Assembly (NCBI GenBank): GCA_002150815.3
Contig: NDFF03000222.1
Span: 49,613 to 113,612, forward strand
Length of the DNA stretch: 64,000 nucleotides
Origin: Grammothele lineata
Taxonomy: Eukaryota; Basidiomycota; Agaricomycetes; Polyporales; Polyporaceae
Direction of reading: 5' to 3'
Part shown: positions 10,964 through 22,555 of the stretch, in pieces
Layout of the letters: each line of letters begins with the position of its first letter
Numbering within the stretch: the first letter of the stretch is position 1
Program-made: the position numbers and the translations under genes
Notes under the pieces: model-generated
What the model was told of the DNA's origin: nothing
Seen by the model: the letters and a program-made list of their open reading frames with translations, nothing else
Database searches by the model: none

Positions 10964-13900
10964 ATGAGAGGGGCAAGGATGCATCGCAGTCACCGTCTCG
11001 GTACGTCCTCTTCTCTTCTCTCAAGTCCTCTGTCCCACGTCCGTAGCCGGCCAAGCCGCTCGCATCTCCCCTTTCATCACACCAGGGTTGATTAACCTCG
11101 GCATGCCAGCTGGGCTCATTCCTCCGGACGGAAGCTCACCTGGCTTTGCCATGCCCGCCCAGGCCGGGGAGACCATCGAGTTCGACCCCTCCCAGGAAGG
11201 CGCCCCCGTCGAAGACGTCGTCCCCTCCGGCCCCCCAGGCAGCGTCTTAGAAATCAAGTACCTCCACGAGATCCATGACGTCTTCAAGAACCAGTGGACC
11301 ATCCGCCCCGCCCCGCCCGCCTCCGACGACGCCCAAGCGTCCAAAAACGACGCCCTCAAGTACAACGTCTACGCCTTCTCCGTCATCCGCAAGTTCAACC
11401 ACAGCCAGGACGGCAAGACCAACACCTTCAACGTCACCACCCAGCTGCAGATCAACAGCCCCCAGCTGATCCAGGCCGGCCAAGATGTCATCGGCCACGT
11501 GCAGGGCATCTCCTGGACAGCAAAGCCGCTCCGCGTGCGTGCCCTTCTCCCTCCGCGGACCTCTATTGCCGCAAACGCTAAAACGCTATCTCGCCCCGCC
11601 AGATCGATCCGCAGACGCTCCTCGCTTGGTTCCCGGAGCTCCAGGCGCACGCCGACCAGCTCGCCACTAAGGCCGCGGGCGGGCCCGACGACGCCCCCGC
11701 CGCCGTCGCGCGCCAGCACCTCGCACACCTCCTCACCTACCTCCGCGACACGTACGGCAGCACGCTCGACACGCTCGCCTCGCTCCTCGCGCACGACGAG
11801 ATCACCTTCGACCTGCTCTGGTCGCTCTTCGTGCCCGGCAAGACGACGCTGTACACGCTCTGCCCGATCACGGCCGAGCCGCGCTGCGTGCGCCTCGTGC
11901 AGTCCGAGCTCTGCCAGAAGGCGGACAACCAGGCGCCCGTGAGCGCGGCGTACGACCCCACGGGCCTGCTCGCGTCCAAGAACCAGGAGCACCAGATGCA
12001 GTACTTCTGGCGCCTTGTTGTGGAGTACGTCGAGGTCGACATCGGGACGCCCGCGGACGACCTCGCTTCTGCCGCTGCGGGGGGCTCTGGGGCAAGGGGG
12101 CGCGCCACTGGGGGGGAGGAACAGCAGAAGCCGACGTTCGGGTACGCGGGGCTCGGGCGCGTGCTGGATATACAGCGGTTCAAGGGCACGAAGAAGATCT
12201 CGACGCTGCTCGCGTTCCCGATCCAGTACTACGCGGGCCCGGGGGGCCCGGAGGGGCTCAAGGCGCGCCTTGTGGAGCGCGGACGGAAGTGGGCGGGCAT
12301 CGCGGGGGGTATGCACCACGTCGCGTACCGCGGGCTCGCGTTCAAGTTCAAGGAGGTCAGCCATGTCAAGTACAGCGTGAGTACAGTACCGGGCCGTCTT
12401 GTGCTGTGTTCTGTGTCTGACGTGCGCATTCTCTGCAGGTCAACTCGCGCATAATGATAGACAGAAGTACGTCCTTCTCTCCCTTCCCGTTCCGCGCTCG
12501 CTTGCTCACCGGCCCGTGCGCGTGCGACAGAAACATTCGCGGACGTGGTGCCCAACTACCCGATGCTCCCGCGGGTGAGCAAGGACCTCGCCGGGCAGGA
12601 TATAGATAGACACGCGGCGCGCGCGCGAGGGGTCGCACCGGGCACCGGCGCCGGCACCGGCTCGCGCGCGTTGACGGACGAGGAGCTGTTGCTGACGAGT
12701 CCGATCGTGTATGGGTTCAGTTTTGGGGACAAGCAGTGGTGTGAGTCCCCCCTCTCAGCTCTGCGTTCCTTATTCGCGGCCGCCACTAATCTGCGGTCCC
12801 CTAGTCGAGTTCATCGTCGAGCGCGTAGAGAACTTCGAGTGGAACGACGAAGCCTTCGAGCAGCTCGTCATCCCCCCAAAACACAAACAGGTCCTCCGCA
12901 CGCTCGTCGAGTCGCACAACGCGGGCGCCGCGCGCGCCTTTGACGACTTCGTCGCCGGCAAGGGCCACGGGCTCGTCATCAACCTCTTCGGCAACCCCGG
13001 CACGGGCAAGAGCCTCACCGCCGAGGCCATGAGTGAATGTGCGTTTATCCTTTGAGTGTAGTGCCGCGCCTGTCGTGGTGCGGGCGCTGGATTTAGCAAG
13101 CTGACCGGAGCCGCGTTCCCCTTTTAGACGTGCGAAGTGAGTGTATACCGGAGCCCGCGCTGCGTGGAGCCGCGTCCCATTGCCTCGGGCGTTACCCGTT
13201 TTGCTGACCTTCGTCTCCCCTCTCCTCTCCCGCCCTTCCTCGCACGCCCTTCCTCGAACGCCCCTGCATATCTGTGGCGTTCGCGCTGGGGTTAGAACCG
13301 CTGTACGTGGTGGGAGCGGCGGACCTGGGCACCCACGCCGAGGCGCTGGACAGCAGCCTGACGAACATCCTCAAGGTGTCCGCGATCTGGGGCGCGGTCG
13401 TGCTCATCGACGAGGCGGACGTGTTCCTCGAGGAGCGCACGCTCGCGCACCTTGAGCGGAACGCGATGGTCGCTGTCTTCCTCAGGCAGCTAGAGTGCGT
13501 CCCGCTCTCCTCCCCTCACTATATGCGCCTTTGCTAATCGCCTGCGGCCTGCGCGCGCATCGCGCGTCACACAGGTACTTCCGCGGGATCCTCTTCCTCA
13601 CCACAAACCGCGTGCGCGTATTCGACGAAGCCTTCCAATCGCGCATCCACGTCTCCCTCCGCTACGCCGACCTCTCGCCCGACGCCAAGCGCTCGATCTG
13701 GCTCGCCTTCCTCCGCCGCGTGAACGGGCCCGACGCGCCCAACGGCGGGCTCTCTGCCGAGGAGCTCCGCATACTGGGCGAGAAGAAGGTGAACGGGCGG
13801 CAGATCAAGAATATCGTCAAGACTGCGGGCGCGCTCGCGCAGGGCCGTCAGGAGAGGCTTGGGTTTGTGCACCTCGAGCAGGTGTTGGACCTCATGGAGC

Positions 13901-14005
13901 AGTTTGACACCGCGTACGTACCCCCGTCCATCTCTTTCTCGTTCGCGCGTGTTTGGGGAGAGCCTTTGCTGACACTTTCGGTGCAGACATATCATGTATC
14001 AGTAG
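10964..14005 (+). CDS. AAA+ ATPase with N-terminal DUF7025-type region, 765 aa
   Basis: Cytosolic or membrane-associated AAA+ ATPase of the fungal family that pairs a DUF7025-like N-terminal region with one AAA module; remodelling substrate unknown. Exons: 10964-11000, 11086-11534, 11603-12376, 12439-12466, 12531-12740, 12805-13038, 13128-13136, 13296-13494, 13575-13913, 13987-14005, sum 2298 nt. Walker A is GNPGTGKS (about residues 562-569), Walker B VVLIDEAD (about 615-622), sensor-1 LFLTTNR, then an FQSRIH segment of the arginine-finger type, and a lid with KKVNGRQIKNIVKTAG. Exon 7 is only 9 nt and supplies part of EYVRKPLY, which the family requires. The start at 10964 is preferred because exon 1 splices in frame onto INLGMPAGL; an ATG at 11088 is the alternative. 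A 331-codon antisense frame over this gene is a GC artefact. Confidence 0.93.
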
Positions 14006-14785
14006 ACTACGCCGTGACGACGCTTACGACGATCTGTATAGGACCGGATGACTGATGTACTCTAGTAAATGCCTAGGACCGGGAAGTGTATAGAATTTTG
14101 TATTTTCTTTCTTTACTTCTCAGAACCCTGCTCGCATCCGATGTCGAACGGGAGTCCCGAAACAACCTTCGCACCGTCGCTCCTCCGAATAGCGCGCAGT
14201 CTGGCTCAGCGGTACGTAACCTTTTTGCTCTCGAGTAGCATTTCTGACGTAGAAGACGGACAAGATGACCTCCGCAATCTCGTTAACGGCGCAGAACTGC
14301 CAATCGCCGTATCCAAAACGGAAAGAGGGCTTCTGAGACCTCGCGGTCCACCCGTCACGTGGGCCCCGTACCCGGCAGAAGCACCCGCCCTCGCGCGCCG
14401 CGACGCGCCTACGTCCGCCCTGCGCCCGCGCCTCCAGCGCATCTGAGCCCCCTCCGTCTCTCCGCGCCGCGCACATGGCCCCCCGCGCACGGCGCACGAC
14501 AGTCGTTCTCGTGCGCGGACTGCGTCCGGGGATCTGGCCCGTGCGCGAGGCGCGGTCATGTGCCCCGCCGACCAGGGGCGAGAACGCGCGCGCGAAGCCG
14601 CTCGACGTCTGATCGACCCCTTCGATGCCGAAAGGGCATGCGCCGCACCGTCCTCGACGGCCCGCGCCTTGCCCGGTGCACGCTGGATCGCGTACGTTAT
14701 AAGACGCGATGGGGAGGATGGAGGTCGGCCTTTCTCTTCCCGCCGTCTTCAGCTTCAGTCATCAGGCCTTGGGTGTCGGAGAGCT
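14006..14785. promoter_or_regulatory. Intergenic AAA/GH92-1, presumed GH92-1 promoter
   Basis: No gene supported. The two flanking genes are codirectional, so this holds the AAA terminator and the GH92-1 promoter. A CACGTG E-box-type hexamer lies near 14356. Confidence 0.4.
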
Positions 14786-17700
14786 ATGATATCCCGACAC
14801 GTTCTGCTCGGCGCGGGCGTAGTCGCGTCCGCGATCGTCCTCGCAGGGGCTATCGAGACGTCGGTCGCATTCACGAGTGCGGGCGTGACAACCGCGAGCG
14901 CTGCACAGCCGTCCGGCTCTGCGCCTGCCTTCGTTCCCGACGCGGCGAGCCGCGTGAACCTGTTCGTCGGGACGACGAATGGGGGTCACGTATTTCCAGG
15001 TAAGCTTGCATTCGCTGATCAACTTACGAACGTTCTTGCTAACGCGCATGGCGTGTGGTATGACAGGAGCGACGATCCCGCACGGGATGGTGAAAGTTGG
15101 AATGGACACTGACTCGCCAGGGAACGTGAGTCATCGACTTCAACGCTCATTTGTCGAGGACATTGACAAGACTGGAGTAGCATGCTGGGTATGACGCGAA
15201 CCCGATCTACAACGCCACGGGTTTCTCCCAGTTGCACGACGATGGAACAGGTGGGGTAAGTGGCGTCCGTGTGTACGTGCGCCGATAACGACGCTCAGCC
15301 GCGCGAACTAGGCGGTTCCCTTATCTCTCTTCAAAATCTGGCCGTTCGCGTCTTGCGGGAAGGGGAACACGTTCGAAGAGTGCCAGACGTCCATTGCGGG
15401 ACGAAAGACGCTTAGGAAGGTGCTTGACGATGGTGCGTCTACGAGTTCGTTGCAGTTCCCCGAGTTGAGGTTCCCTCATCCGTCGATCTTGCCAGGTACT
15501 CCGGATGATGCTGCTGAACCGGGATATTTTGCGTCCAACCTGGTATGTACCGGTCAGGAAATGCGAGGGGTTTCAACATTGATTTGCGTATCCCAGTCGA
15601 CTGGTGTTCGAGTGGAGCTGACTTCCACGCGTCGCGCCGCGCTTCACCGGTGCGAAGGATGATTAATGCGTATCTCTATATCAATGCGCTTACTTTTGGA
15701 CTAAGTTACACGTTCCCTGAGGACGCGAAGAAGCCACGCATCGTCGTCGACTTGACAAACGATGGCCAAAAGAGTAGTACGGATCCTGTCATGGACCTTG
15801 ATCCAGATACCGCGCGTGTCACGGGTATGTTTACAGGACAATGGGCAATGAGTTCTTACTCATATCTCAATACGGATAGGTGGATCCTCGTTCGCGGGTT
15901 CATTCGGCCCGGGACGGTATCGGGCGTTCACATGTGTCGACTTCAAAGGTGATGGATATACGCTGGTGAGTACTTCACGTTTGTTACGTGCGGTGATCGT
16001 CCTGATGGCGAAGCGCGTCAGGGAGCACCGACCGAGTTCGGCACCTGGCTAGGGAACTTCCCTGTCAAACAGACCGTAACGCTCACACAGCTCTACACCA
16101 GTGCGTATCTCCAGTGCATGTTCGTTCAGAGCTCCTAATATAATATTGTCTAGGTTTTACTGACGAGCTTGGGGCTTTGTTCACGTTCGCGCGCGTACCG
16201 CGAGGTAAGCAGATGCGAAACGCAGCGAAGGCGATTGCTCATCAAGCATACACTCCAGGGCGTACTTCTATTCTCGTTCGCGTCGGAGTCTCCTTCATCT
16301 CAGCAGAGCAGGCATGCGCGAACGCTGAAGAAGAGATACCCGACTTCGACTTCGAGAAAGTCCGCGCAGCCTCGCGCGCTCAATGGAGCGAGCTCCTCGG
16401 CCGCATTCAAGTTGACACTAAGGGCGTGGACTCTGAGATCGTCGACCTACTCTACAGTTCTGCGTACAGGACTCATCTCTCTCCCGCGGATTGTGAGTGT
16501 TCGAGGTTACGCACGTTGAGATATGAACGAGTCGCTCACCTTCATGATCCAGACACTGGCGAGAACCCGTTGTGGAACTCGACGGAGCCCTACTACGACT
16601 CCTTCTATTGCAACGTAGGCGTCAGCTCACCATCATGTTAACCCGCCTCACTCACACACGTTCGCTAGTGGGACACGTACCGGACTCTCTTCCCCTTCAT
16701 GGGTTTGCATGACCCCGCCACGTTCGCCAGGATCGTCCGAGGGATGATTAATATCCAGCAGCATGAAGGTACGTGAGACCTTGTTTTAGTCCCAAGAAAC
16801 CGTCTCAGCCGCTTTGTCTAGGTTGGCTACCAGAATGCCGAGGCGCGACCGTCAAGCAGTTCATCCAAGGCGGAAGCAGTACGTGCCCGTCCCCTCGAAT
16901 CTGGCATCGACCGCCTATGGCTAACACTCCATGTGTGTTCAGATGGCGATCCGATCCTCTCCGAGTTCTTCGTGAAGTGTGTATCAACGATGACGTCGCC
17001 TTGTGAGTTCTGACGCTCGGAGCAGGTTCCAACAACAGGCGGAGGCGCTCAGCGTTCCCGCTGACGCATTGTACAACGCTCTTCTCGCCGACGCTGAGCT
17101 TCAGCCTCCCAACTGGGACTTGCAAGGACGCCAGGCGAACCTCTGGAAAACACAAGGCGAGTTTGTTCGAACACCTAGTTCGCCATGCACGTCATTTGAC
17201 AGGGGTACTAGGCTATATCCCTCAGGACGTTTGGGAGAGGAGTGGAACGAACTCGAAACAGGTCTCGCGTACGCTTGAAGTGCGTAGTGTTACCGAGCTT
17301 CCTCGATGGCGTCTGAAAGTTCTTTCTCGATGCTCAGTATGCTTTCGACGACTTCACGATTTCGCAAGTAGCCAAAGCCATGGGTAAAACGAGTGATGGG
17401 ACGAAAGTAAAGCCAACAGTCGTGTATTTGCATGCCTCATCCCTCACGATCTGTCCAGTACGCGCAACGTGCGCAGAACTTCAACAACGTGTGGAACGAA
17501 AACACCACGTTCCCAGGACGTGATGATATCGTTGGCTTCATGCAGGTGCGCATATCGCGCAGCTATCCTTCCACAGCGTGCTAATCCGACGTCCTGTCCA
17601 CAGCCGCGTTTCGCCAATGGCAAATTCAACTTCACTGATCCACGGCACTGCAGTATCCACGACCCTCTCCACGCCACATGCTTCCTGAACGCGCAGAACC

Positions 17701-18518
17701 ACGACGGGTACTATGAAGGATCGCCCATAGTTGTACGTTGGACCCGCTCCGTATCGAGAGGCCTTACGCTGATGTCAACTCTGCAGTATACTCAATACGT
17801 TCCTCACGACACTGCGAAGCTGATAGAGCTGCAAGGTGGAAACGAGAAGTTCATCGATAGGCTCAACTTTATCTTCGACGAAGGCTACTTCGACTCCACG
17901 GACGAGCCATCTCAGCAAATCCCGTTCATGTACCACTATGCGAACAGACCGGGCCTGAGCACCCAGCGCTCGCGTCAAGTCATCGCGGAGTTTTACAATA
18001 CGTCGACGAACGGTCTTCCCGGCAACGATGGTGGGTCTTCCGTGTTTAGAAACTCAAGTGGTACTGATGCGCTCGCTCGGCTCATTCTCGCAGATTCCGG
18101 AGCGATGGGAAGCTACGTCGCTTTCTACCTCGCCGGACTTTACCCCCTTCCTGCGACCAACCAGATCCTCCTTTCCTCTCCATACTTCCCTCAGATCTCG
18201 TTCCGCAACCCAGTCCTCAACACGACGACGACGATACGCGCCAATGGATTCCGCGGAAACCCTGCGGACGGTACTGGAGGTCACGTTTTCGTCAAAGTGA
18301 GTTGCCTAGGCTCTAGTTGCGCTCTTACTAACAACATTCATCTTCGACAGAGTGTGAAGATCGACGGGCAGCCGTGGAAGTCGAACTGCTTCATCGAGTG
18401 GGAAGTGTTCACGAAAGGTTCACTAGTGGAGCTTGAGCTCACGGATGATATAACCGTCTCATGTGGCTCGACTTCGGGTGCTCTGCCCCCCTCACTCTCT
18501 ACTGGAGGTTATAATTGA
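14786..18518 (+). CDS. GH92-1: secreted alpha-1,2-mannosidase family protein, 829 aa
   Basis: Glycoside hydrolase family 92, calcium-dependent exo-mannosidases that trim alpha-mannosides of N-glycans and mannans. The N-terminus MISRHVLLGAGVV is a signal peptide or anchor, so the enzyme is probably secreted. The N-terminal domain has VNLFVGTTNGGHVFPG, IPHGMVKVGMDT and ATGFSQLHDDGTGG. The catalytic domain has WNSTEPYYDSFYC, GWLPECRGA, DEPSQQIPFMYHYA and GNDDSGAMGSY, whose Asp pair matches the family's general-base region. I placed 23 exons from 14786-14999 to 18351-18518; they sum to 2490 nt with no stop. The intron at 17157 begins with GC (GCGAGT), one of several GC-AG introns in the window. 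The gene lies 390 bp upstream of MFS2, and decayed copies of its 3' end sit in front of MFS3, MFS4 and MFS5, so this gene plus MFS2 resembles the founder of the array unit. Confidence 0.96.
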
Positions 18519-18907
18519 TCGTCTTGAAGGTTCAAGGAGTAGAAGCCATTTTTTAAATTCCGCTCAGGGTTGTAGGATAGCAATGATCGGAGTGAAGCGG
18601 GGTTTTCTGTTTACACGCGAAGTAACAGCCCTCGTGGCCAAAACTCTGACCGCCAAGGTCGCTGGTATACACACAATGCCATTCATAGGAACGCTTATGT
18701 TCTCGCGCTCCCCGCATTCTGTATAGACACGCAAGATAGCGATATCCCCAGCTTCTACGATTTTCCAGGCTGCACATCCCCACCGCTCTCGACGATAAAG
18801 ATGCGCACGTTTATCGCTGGACGTCCTCCCTGTCCATCTTCCTACGCACGACCGTCTATCCCTCGTTCGAACTACCACGGCACTCAGAGTACATTCGTTT
18901 CCCCAAG
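18519..18907 (+). promoter_or_regulatory. MFS2 promoter, block conserved before MFS2-7
   Basis: This spacer resembles the one before every array copy. It contains a conserved block ending in GGCTGCAC...CCCACC (near 18768) followed by GATAA at 18794-18798, about 114 nt before the MFS2 start. GATAA is the core of GATA-factor sites. The match is seen in MFS2-5 and degenerates before MFS6 and MFS7. Confidence 0.5.
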
Positions 18908-21372
18908 ATGTCGGAGAATGAAAACCCCATTCGCGCTGAGGTAGTCGGAGAAGACGCGGCGCTGTCTGTGAAGGAGCGCTCGGACTTCGCAGATACGGAA
19001 GATAATGAGCGACCGCTTCCACCGACCCTCACTCCAGAACAGGAGAGGAAACTATGGTCGAAAATTGATCGGCGACTCTTGCCAATCCTCACCCTCTTGT
19101 ACATCTGTTCGTTCTTGGACAGAAGTAACATCAGTACGTTATTGATGGGTTTGAAACGTAGTAGGCTACACACGCAGACTGACGCGTTTTCAGGCAATGC
19201 CGAGCTTCAAGGCTTAACCGCGCAGCTGCACTTGAATGGGAGCGAATACAATATCGCGCTGGTAAGTGCGTGAGCTCACCAATCTCGTATACGCCGCTGA
19301 TCCGTCTTCAAAGACAATGTTTGTGATTGTGAGTAGCCTGCTTAGAGGTCAAGCCTAGCGAACTTATCAAGTGTTCGTCTATGTACAGCCATTTTGTCTG
19401 TTTGAATGTCCTGCGAAGTAGGTACCGACCGTCCTCCGTCAATTATGAGATAAATATGAGTTTGAGCAGCCTTGTCCTCAAGAAGTTGAGGCCATCTCGA
19501 TGGCTCCCAGGCATTACGGCGAGCCACGCTCCTGTTTCTGCGTCTCATCCTCTCAACTCATGCATGGTGACAGGTCGTATGGGGAATTGTCACGTACGCT
19601 CGCGGTCTGGTTCTCCGAGAGAATATGCTTCTGATATTTCACCCAGGATGCTCATGGGTCTTGTCAAGAGCTACCCTCAGCTTGTGGGTACGCGCATCTG
19701 CCTCGGCGCGGCGCAAGCAGGTCTTCTCCCCGGCGTCATATATTTGTAAGTGCTCAAGTGCTGCACCACATTTCTCGCGTTCGACTTCCATTCTCACTTA
19801 TTTACAAGCATGTCTATCTGGTACCCTCGCCACATGCTCCAGTACCGTATCGGTATCTTTTACAGCGGCGCGACTTTGGCCGGAGCGTTCTCCGGACTGC
19901 TCGCATTCGGAATCTCGTTTATGTCTGGACGCGGCGGGCTTCTCGGCTGGTCTTGGATCTTCGTAAGTCCTACGTCTCAGTTCTGTGTTTACATAGCTAG
20001 TAAGTGTCAATTCTGACGATTCTCTGACAGATTATCGAAGGTCTCTTAACCGTAGTAATAGGCGTACTCTCGTTTTTCAGTGAGTACACTCTATACTTGC
20101 TTACATCTTCCGGTGTCTGAACGCAGTCTAGTTCTGGTCGACTTCCCTCAAACGGCGCGCTTCCTCACGCCGGAAGAGCGTGCGTATGTTGTATGTCGGA
20201 AGAGTATGTCTGCATCATCTCTGTAGTTGCCGTACTTCTCCGTTCATCATCACCTGTAGAATATGACAACTCGTCTGTCGGAGAGGAGGAACACTTCGAG
20301 CTCCGGCATATATGGGAGGCTCTCGTTGACTGGCAGATCTGGCTCCATATCCTTTTATACATGTCTATCGTCGGTCCATGTGAGCATTCTACGCAATGTC
20401 CTCGCAGTCAGAGTCGTGGGAGGCTAAGTTGCTTTGCGGCAGTGTATAGCATCCTCTTCTTCCTTCCGTAGGTCTCCTTCGCTCCTCTGCATATGCAAAT
20501 GTATCCTAACATACCATTTACCAGATCAATCATCAACAGGTATAGTTCATGCATATTCCTGCTGTGTCCCGCTCCCTAATTACCCTCTCGGTACAGTCTC
20601 GGTTTCAACACGACCATCTCACAACTCCTCACTGTGCCTCCTTACTTCGTCGCTGGTAAGCTCAATCATGCACTCTCTCTCCACCTTTATCTGGAGCAGC
20701 GTATAAGGCTGTTCTTCTACTCATAGCGGCGAACGTCCTGTTGTGGGCAACATTGTCCGACCGCCTCAAGATGCGCTCCCCTTTCATCTTCGCGGGACTC
20801 ATCCTGATCTTAGTTGGCTTTTCCATCAGCATTGCTGATGTGAGCATTGGCGTGAAATACTTCGGCACATTTCTCATTGTATCCGGCGTGTACACGGCCC
20901 TCCCGGGCAACTTGGCATGGTATGCACGCAATGAATATCCGCGTTGACGCTATGAGCTAACTTTCCACCTATGTATATAGGCTCGGGAACAATCTCGCCG
21001 GACATTACAAGCGCGGAGTCGGTGTGGCACTCCAGATTGGCGTAGGCAACTTCGCAGGCGTGGTTGCGTCGAACGTCTACCGTTCTCAAGACGCGCCCCG
21101 CTACATTCTTGGACGTACGTTCTAACATGATTATTGCTCCCATTTGCACGTACCTGAATCTCGCGTTTGTGTTTATACGTGCAGATGCTCTGTCGCTGAT
21201 GTTCGTTGGGATTGGGCTTGTCTCGCTTCCCATCACCGTACTCATGTACAGGCGCATCAATGCGCGAAGGGACGCTGCCGTGAGAGACGCGGCCGGGCGT
21301 GGGGTGGAGTACACCCCGAAGGAGCTACGGCGAATGGGAGATCGGGCGCCCGACTTCAGGTACACATTGTAG
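18908..21372 (+). CDS. MFS2: Dal5-like transporter, 504 aa, 17 exons
   Basis: Plasma-membrane anion:cation symporter family carrier. I resolved all exons: 18908-19133, 19194-19261, 19314-19328, 19389-19417, 19470-19518, 19574-19593, 19647-19745, 19809-19962, 20031-20079, 20132-20203, 20260-20379, 20443-20467, 20525-20539, 20597-20655, 20727-20919, 20981-21114, 21185-21372; the sum is 1515 nt. Exons of 15, 20 and 15 nt are included. Landmarks are CSFLDRSNI (helix 1), VLKKLRPSRWLPGIT, MSIWYPRHMLQYRIGIF, GLLAFGISFMSGRGGLLGW, LVDFPQTARFLTPEER, LLWATLSDRLKMRSPF and the end GDRAPDFRYTL. The intron after PGIT starts with GC at 19519, shared only with MFS3. It directly follows GH92-1 on the same strand. 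Confidence 0.95.
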
Positions 21373-21879
21373 TCTACTCTTGCGCGCGAGACATGCAGGT
21401 CATGACGACGACGGTGTTTGGCTCAGCCGGGCACCGGGGGTCAATGAAGGCCCATTGGCAGTATCTAGTAACAGCGACTCGATATTGACTCACCTTAACT
21501 GTATGTTGTATGCTGAAACCAGTAGCGAGCATACTGAGATGTTCTTGTCTTCTGGAGTGATTATCGGTACCAGTAGTAGCAGTGCCGTCGGCGCGAACGT
21601 TTGAGCATGACCGCAATGTTTGCCAGGGTCGGATCAGGCTGAACAGCGACTGACGTCATTCCGTGAGATGCATCATGTGACCGCGACATCTCGCGACTCG
21701 GACACGGTCCGCACGGACTTGCAAGTCTGAGCGTCAGTTATTTTCTTGCTTTCTCCGGCCATTACCCTTGCCAATTTTCTGCCTTCTGTCTGCCGAAAAG
21801 AGTGGTACGAGCTGCGTCTTATGTATACGTTTTGTATGGTTTCTGAAGATGCAATCATGCATCCCGAGTGTGTCGTAAC
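21373..21879. repeat. Class A spacer, copy 1
   Basis: Inter-unit spacer related to those after MFS3, MFS4 and MFS7. It has TGACGTCA, then a CTCGCGAC...GCACGGAC block that ends in a degenerate form of the CGGAC-N3-GTCCG palindrome, then a T/C-rich stretch. No gene is supported in it. Confidence 0.6.
21651..21658. promoter_or_regulatory. TGACGTCA palindrome in class A spacer 1
   Basis: Perfect CRE/ATF-type octamer (bZIP target) in the gap after MFS2. Same octamer recurs in the gaps after MFS3, MFS4, MFS5 and MFS6. Confidence 0.5.
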
Positions 21880-22118
21880 AGATGTGGCGCCGGAACCCAC
21901 CCCAGGTTGTAGTAGTTACGATATTTCTGACTGCGTTTCTTTCCAACAGAGAGTGAAGATTGATAGCCAGCCGTGGAATTCGACCTGCTTCGTTGAATAG
22001 GAAGGGCTTACAAAAGGCTTGCCGGTGGAGCTTGAACTTACGGGCGACATAAACGTCACATGTGGCTCGACTCCGGGTGCATTCCCCCTTCTCTCTCTAC
22101 CGGAGGGTATAATTGATG
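21880..22118 (+). pseudogene. GH92 3'-end relic 1
   Basis: Decayed last part of a GH92 gene. From 21953 the translation RVKIDSQPWNSTCFVE matches the last exon of GH92-1, then a TAG at 21998-22000 replaces the Trp codon, followed by LPVELELTGDINVTCGSTPG and a tail ending at the equivalent of the GH92-1 stop. Upstream catalytic sequence is gone. It sits 440 bp before MFS3, the same spacing class as GH92-1 to MFS2, and so was carried with the transporter as part of the duplicated unit. Confidence 0.88.
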
Positions 22119-22555
22119 GCGATGGAAGTTCCATGGGTAGAGGCCGTTTGTTGTATTCTAACCATGGTTATAGGATGGCGGTGATCACAGTAAAAAGGGA
22201 TCTTTTGTTTGCGCGCGAAGTCACAGCCTTCGTGGTCAAGACTCAAGGCTGAGGCGGCTAGTATGCAATCAATGGCTCTCGCAGGAATACTTATGTTCTC
22301 ACGCCTCTTGCGTTCTTTGAGCTGATTCCTGAACTCTCGGTCTACAGTTCATAGACGTCTAAGGTGATGACTTCCCCAGCTTCTACGATTTGTCAGGCTG
22401 CGCGTTCCCACTGCTTCGCGCGATAAAGATCTCGTGGTGGGGAGAAGTTGGCGCGCGTCCTTCGCTGGACATCCTCCTCTTCCAACTTACTGCGTAGGGA
22501 CGTCTACCCCTCTTTCAGGCTACAAAGGCACCCGGAGGATATACATCCGTGAAAG

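Noticed and set aside
10065..10993. 208- and 215-codon open frames between MFS1 and the AAA gene
   Set aside because: Overlapping, opposite-strand, Arg/Ser-rich frames with no motif, typical of GC-rich intergenic sequence.
11369..12364. 331-codon minus-strand open frame
   Set aside because: Antisense to the main exon of the AAA+ ATPase in GC-rich DNA. Its sequence is Arg/Glu/Leu-rich without motifs and the plus strand is clearly coding.
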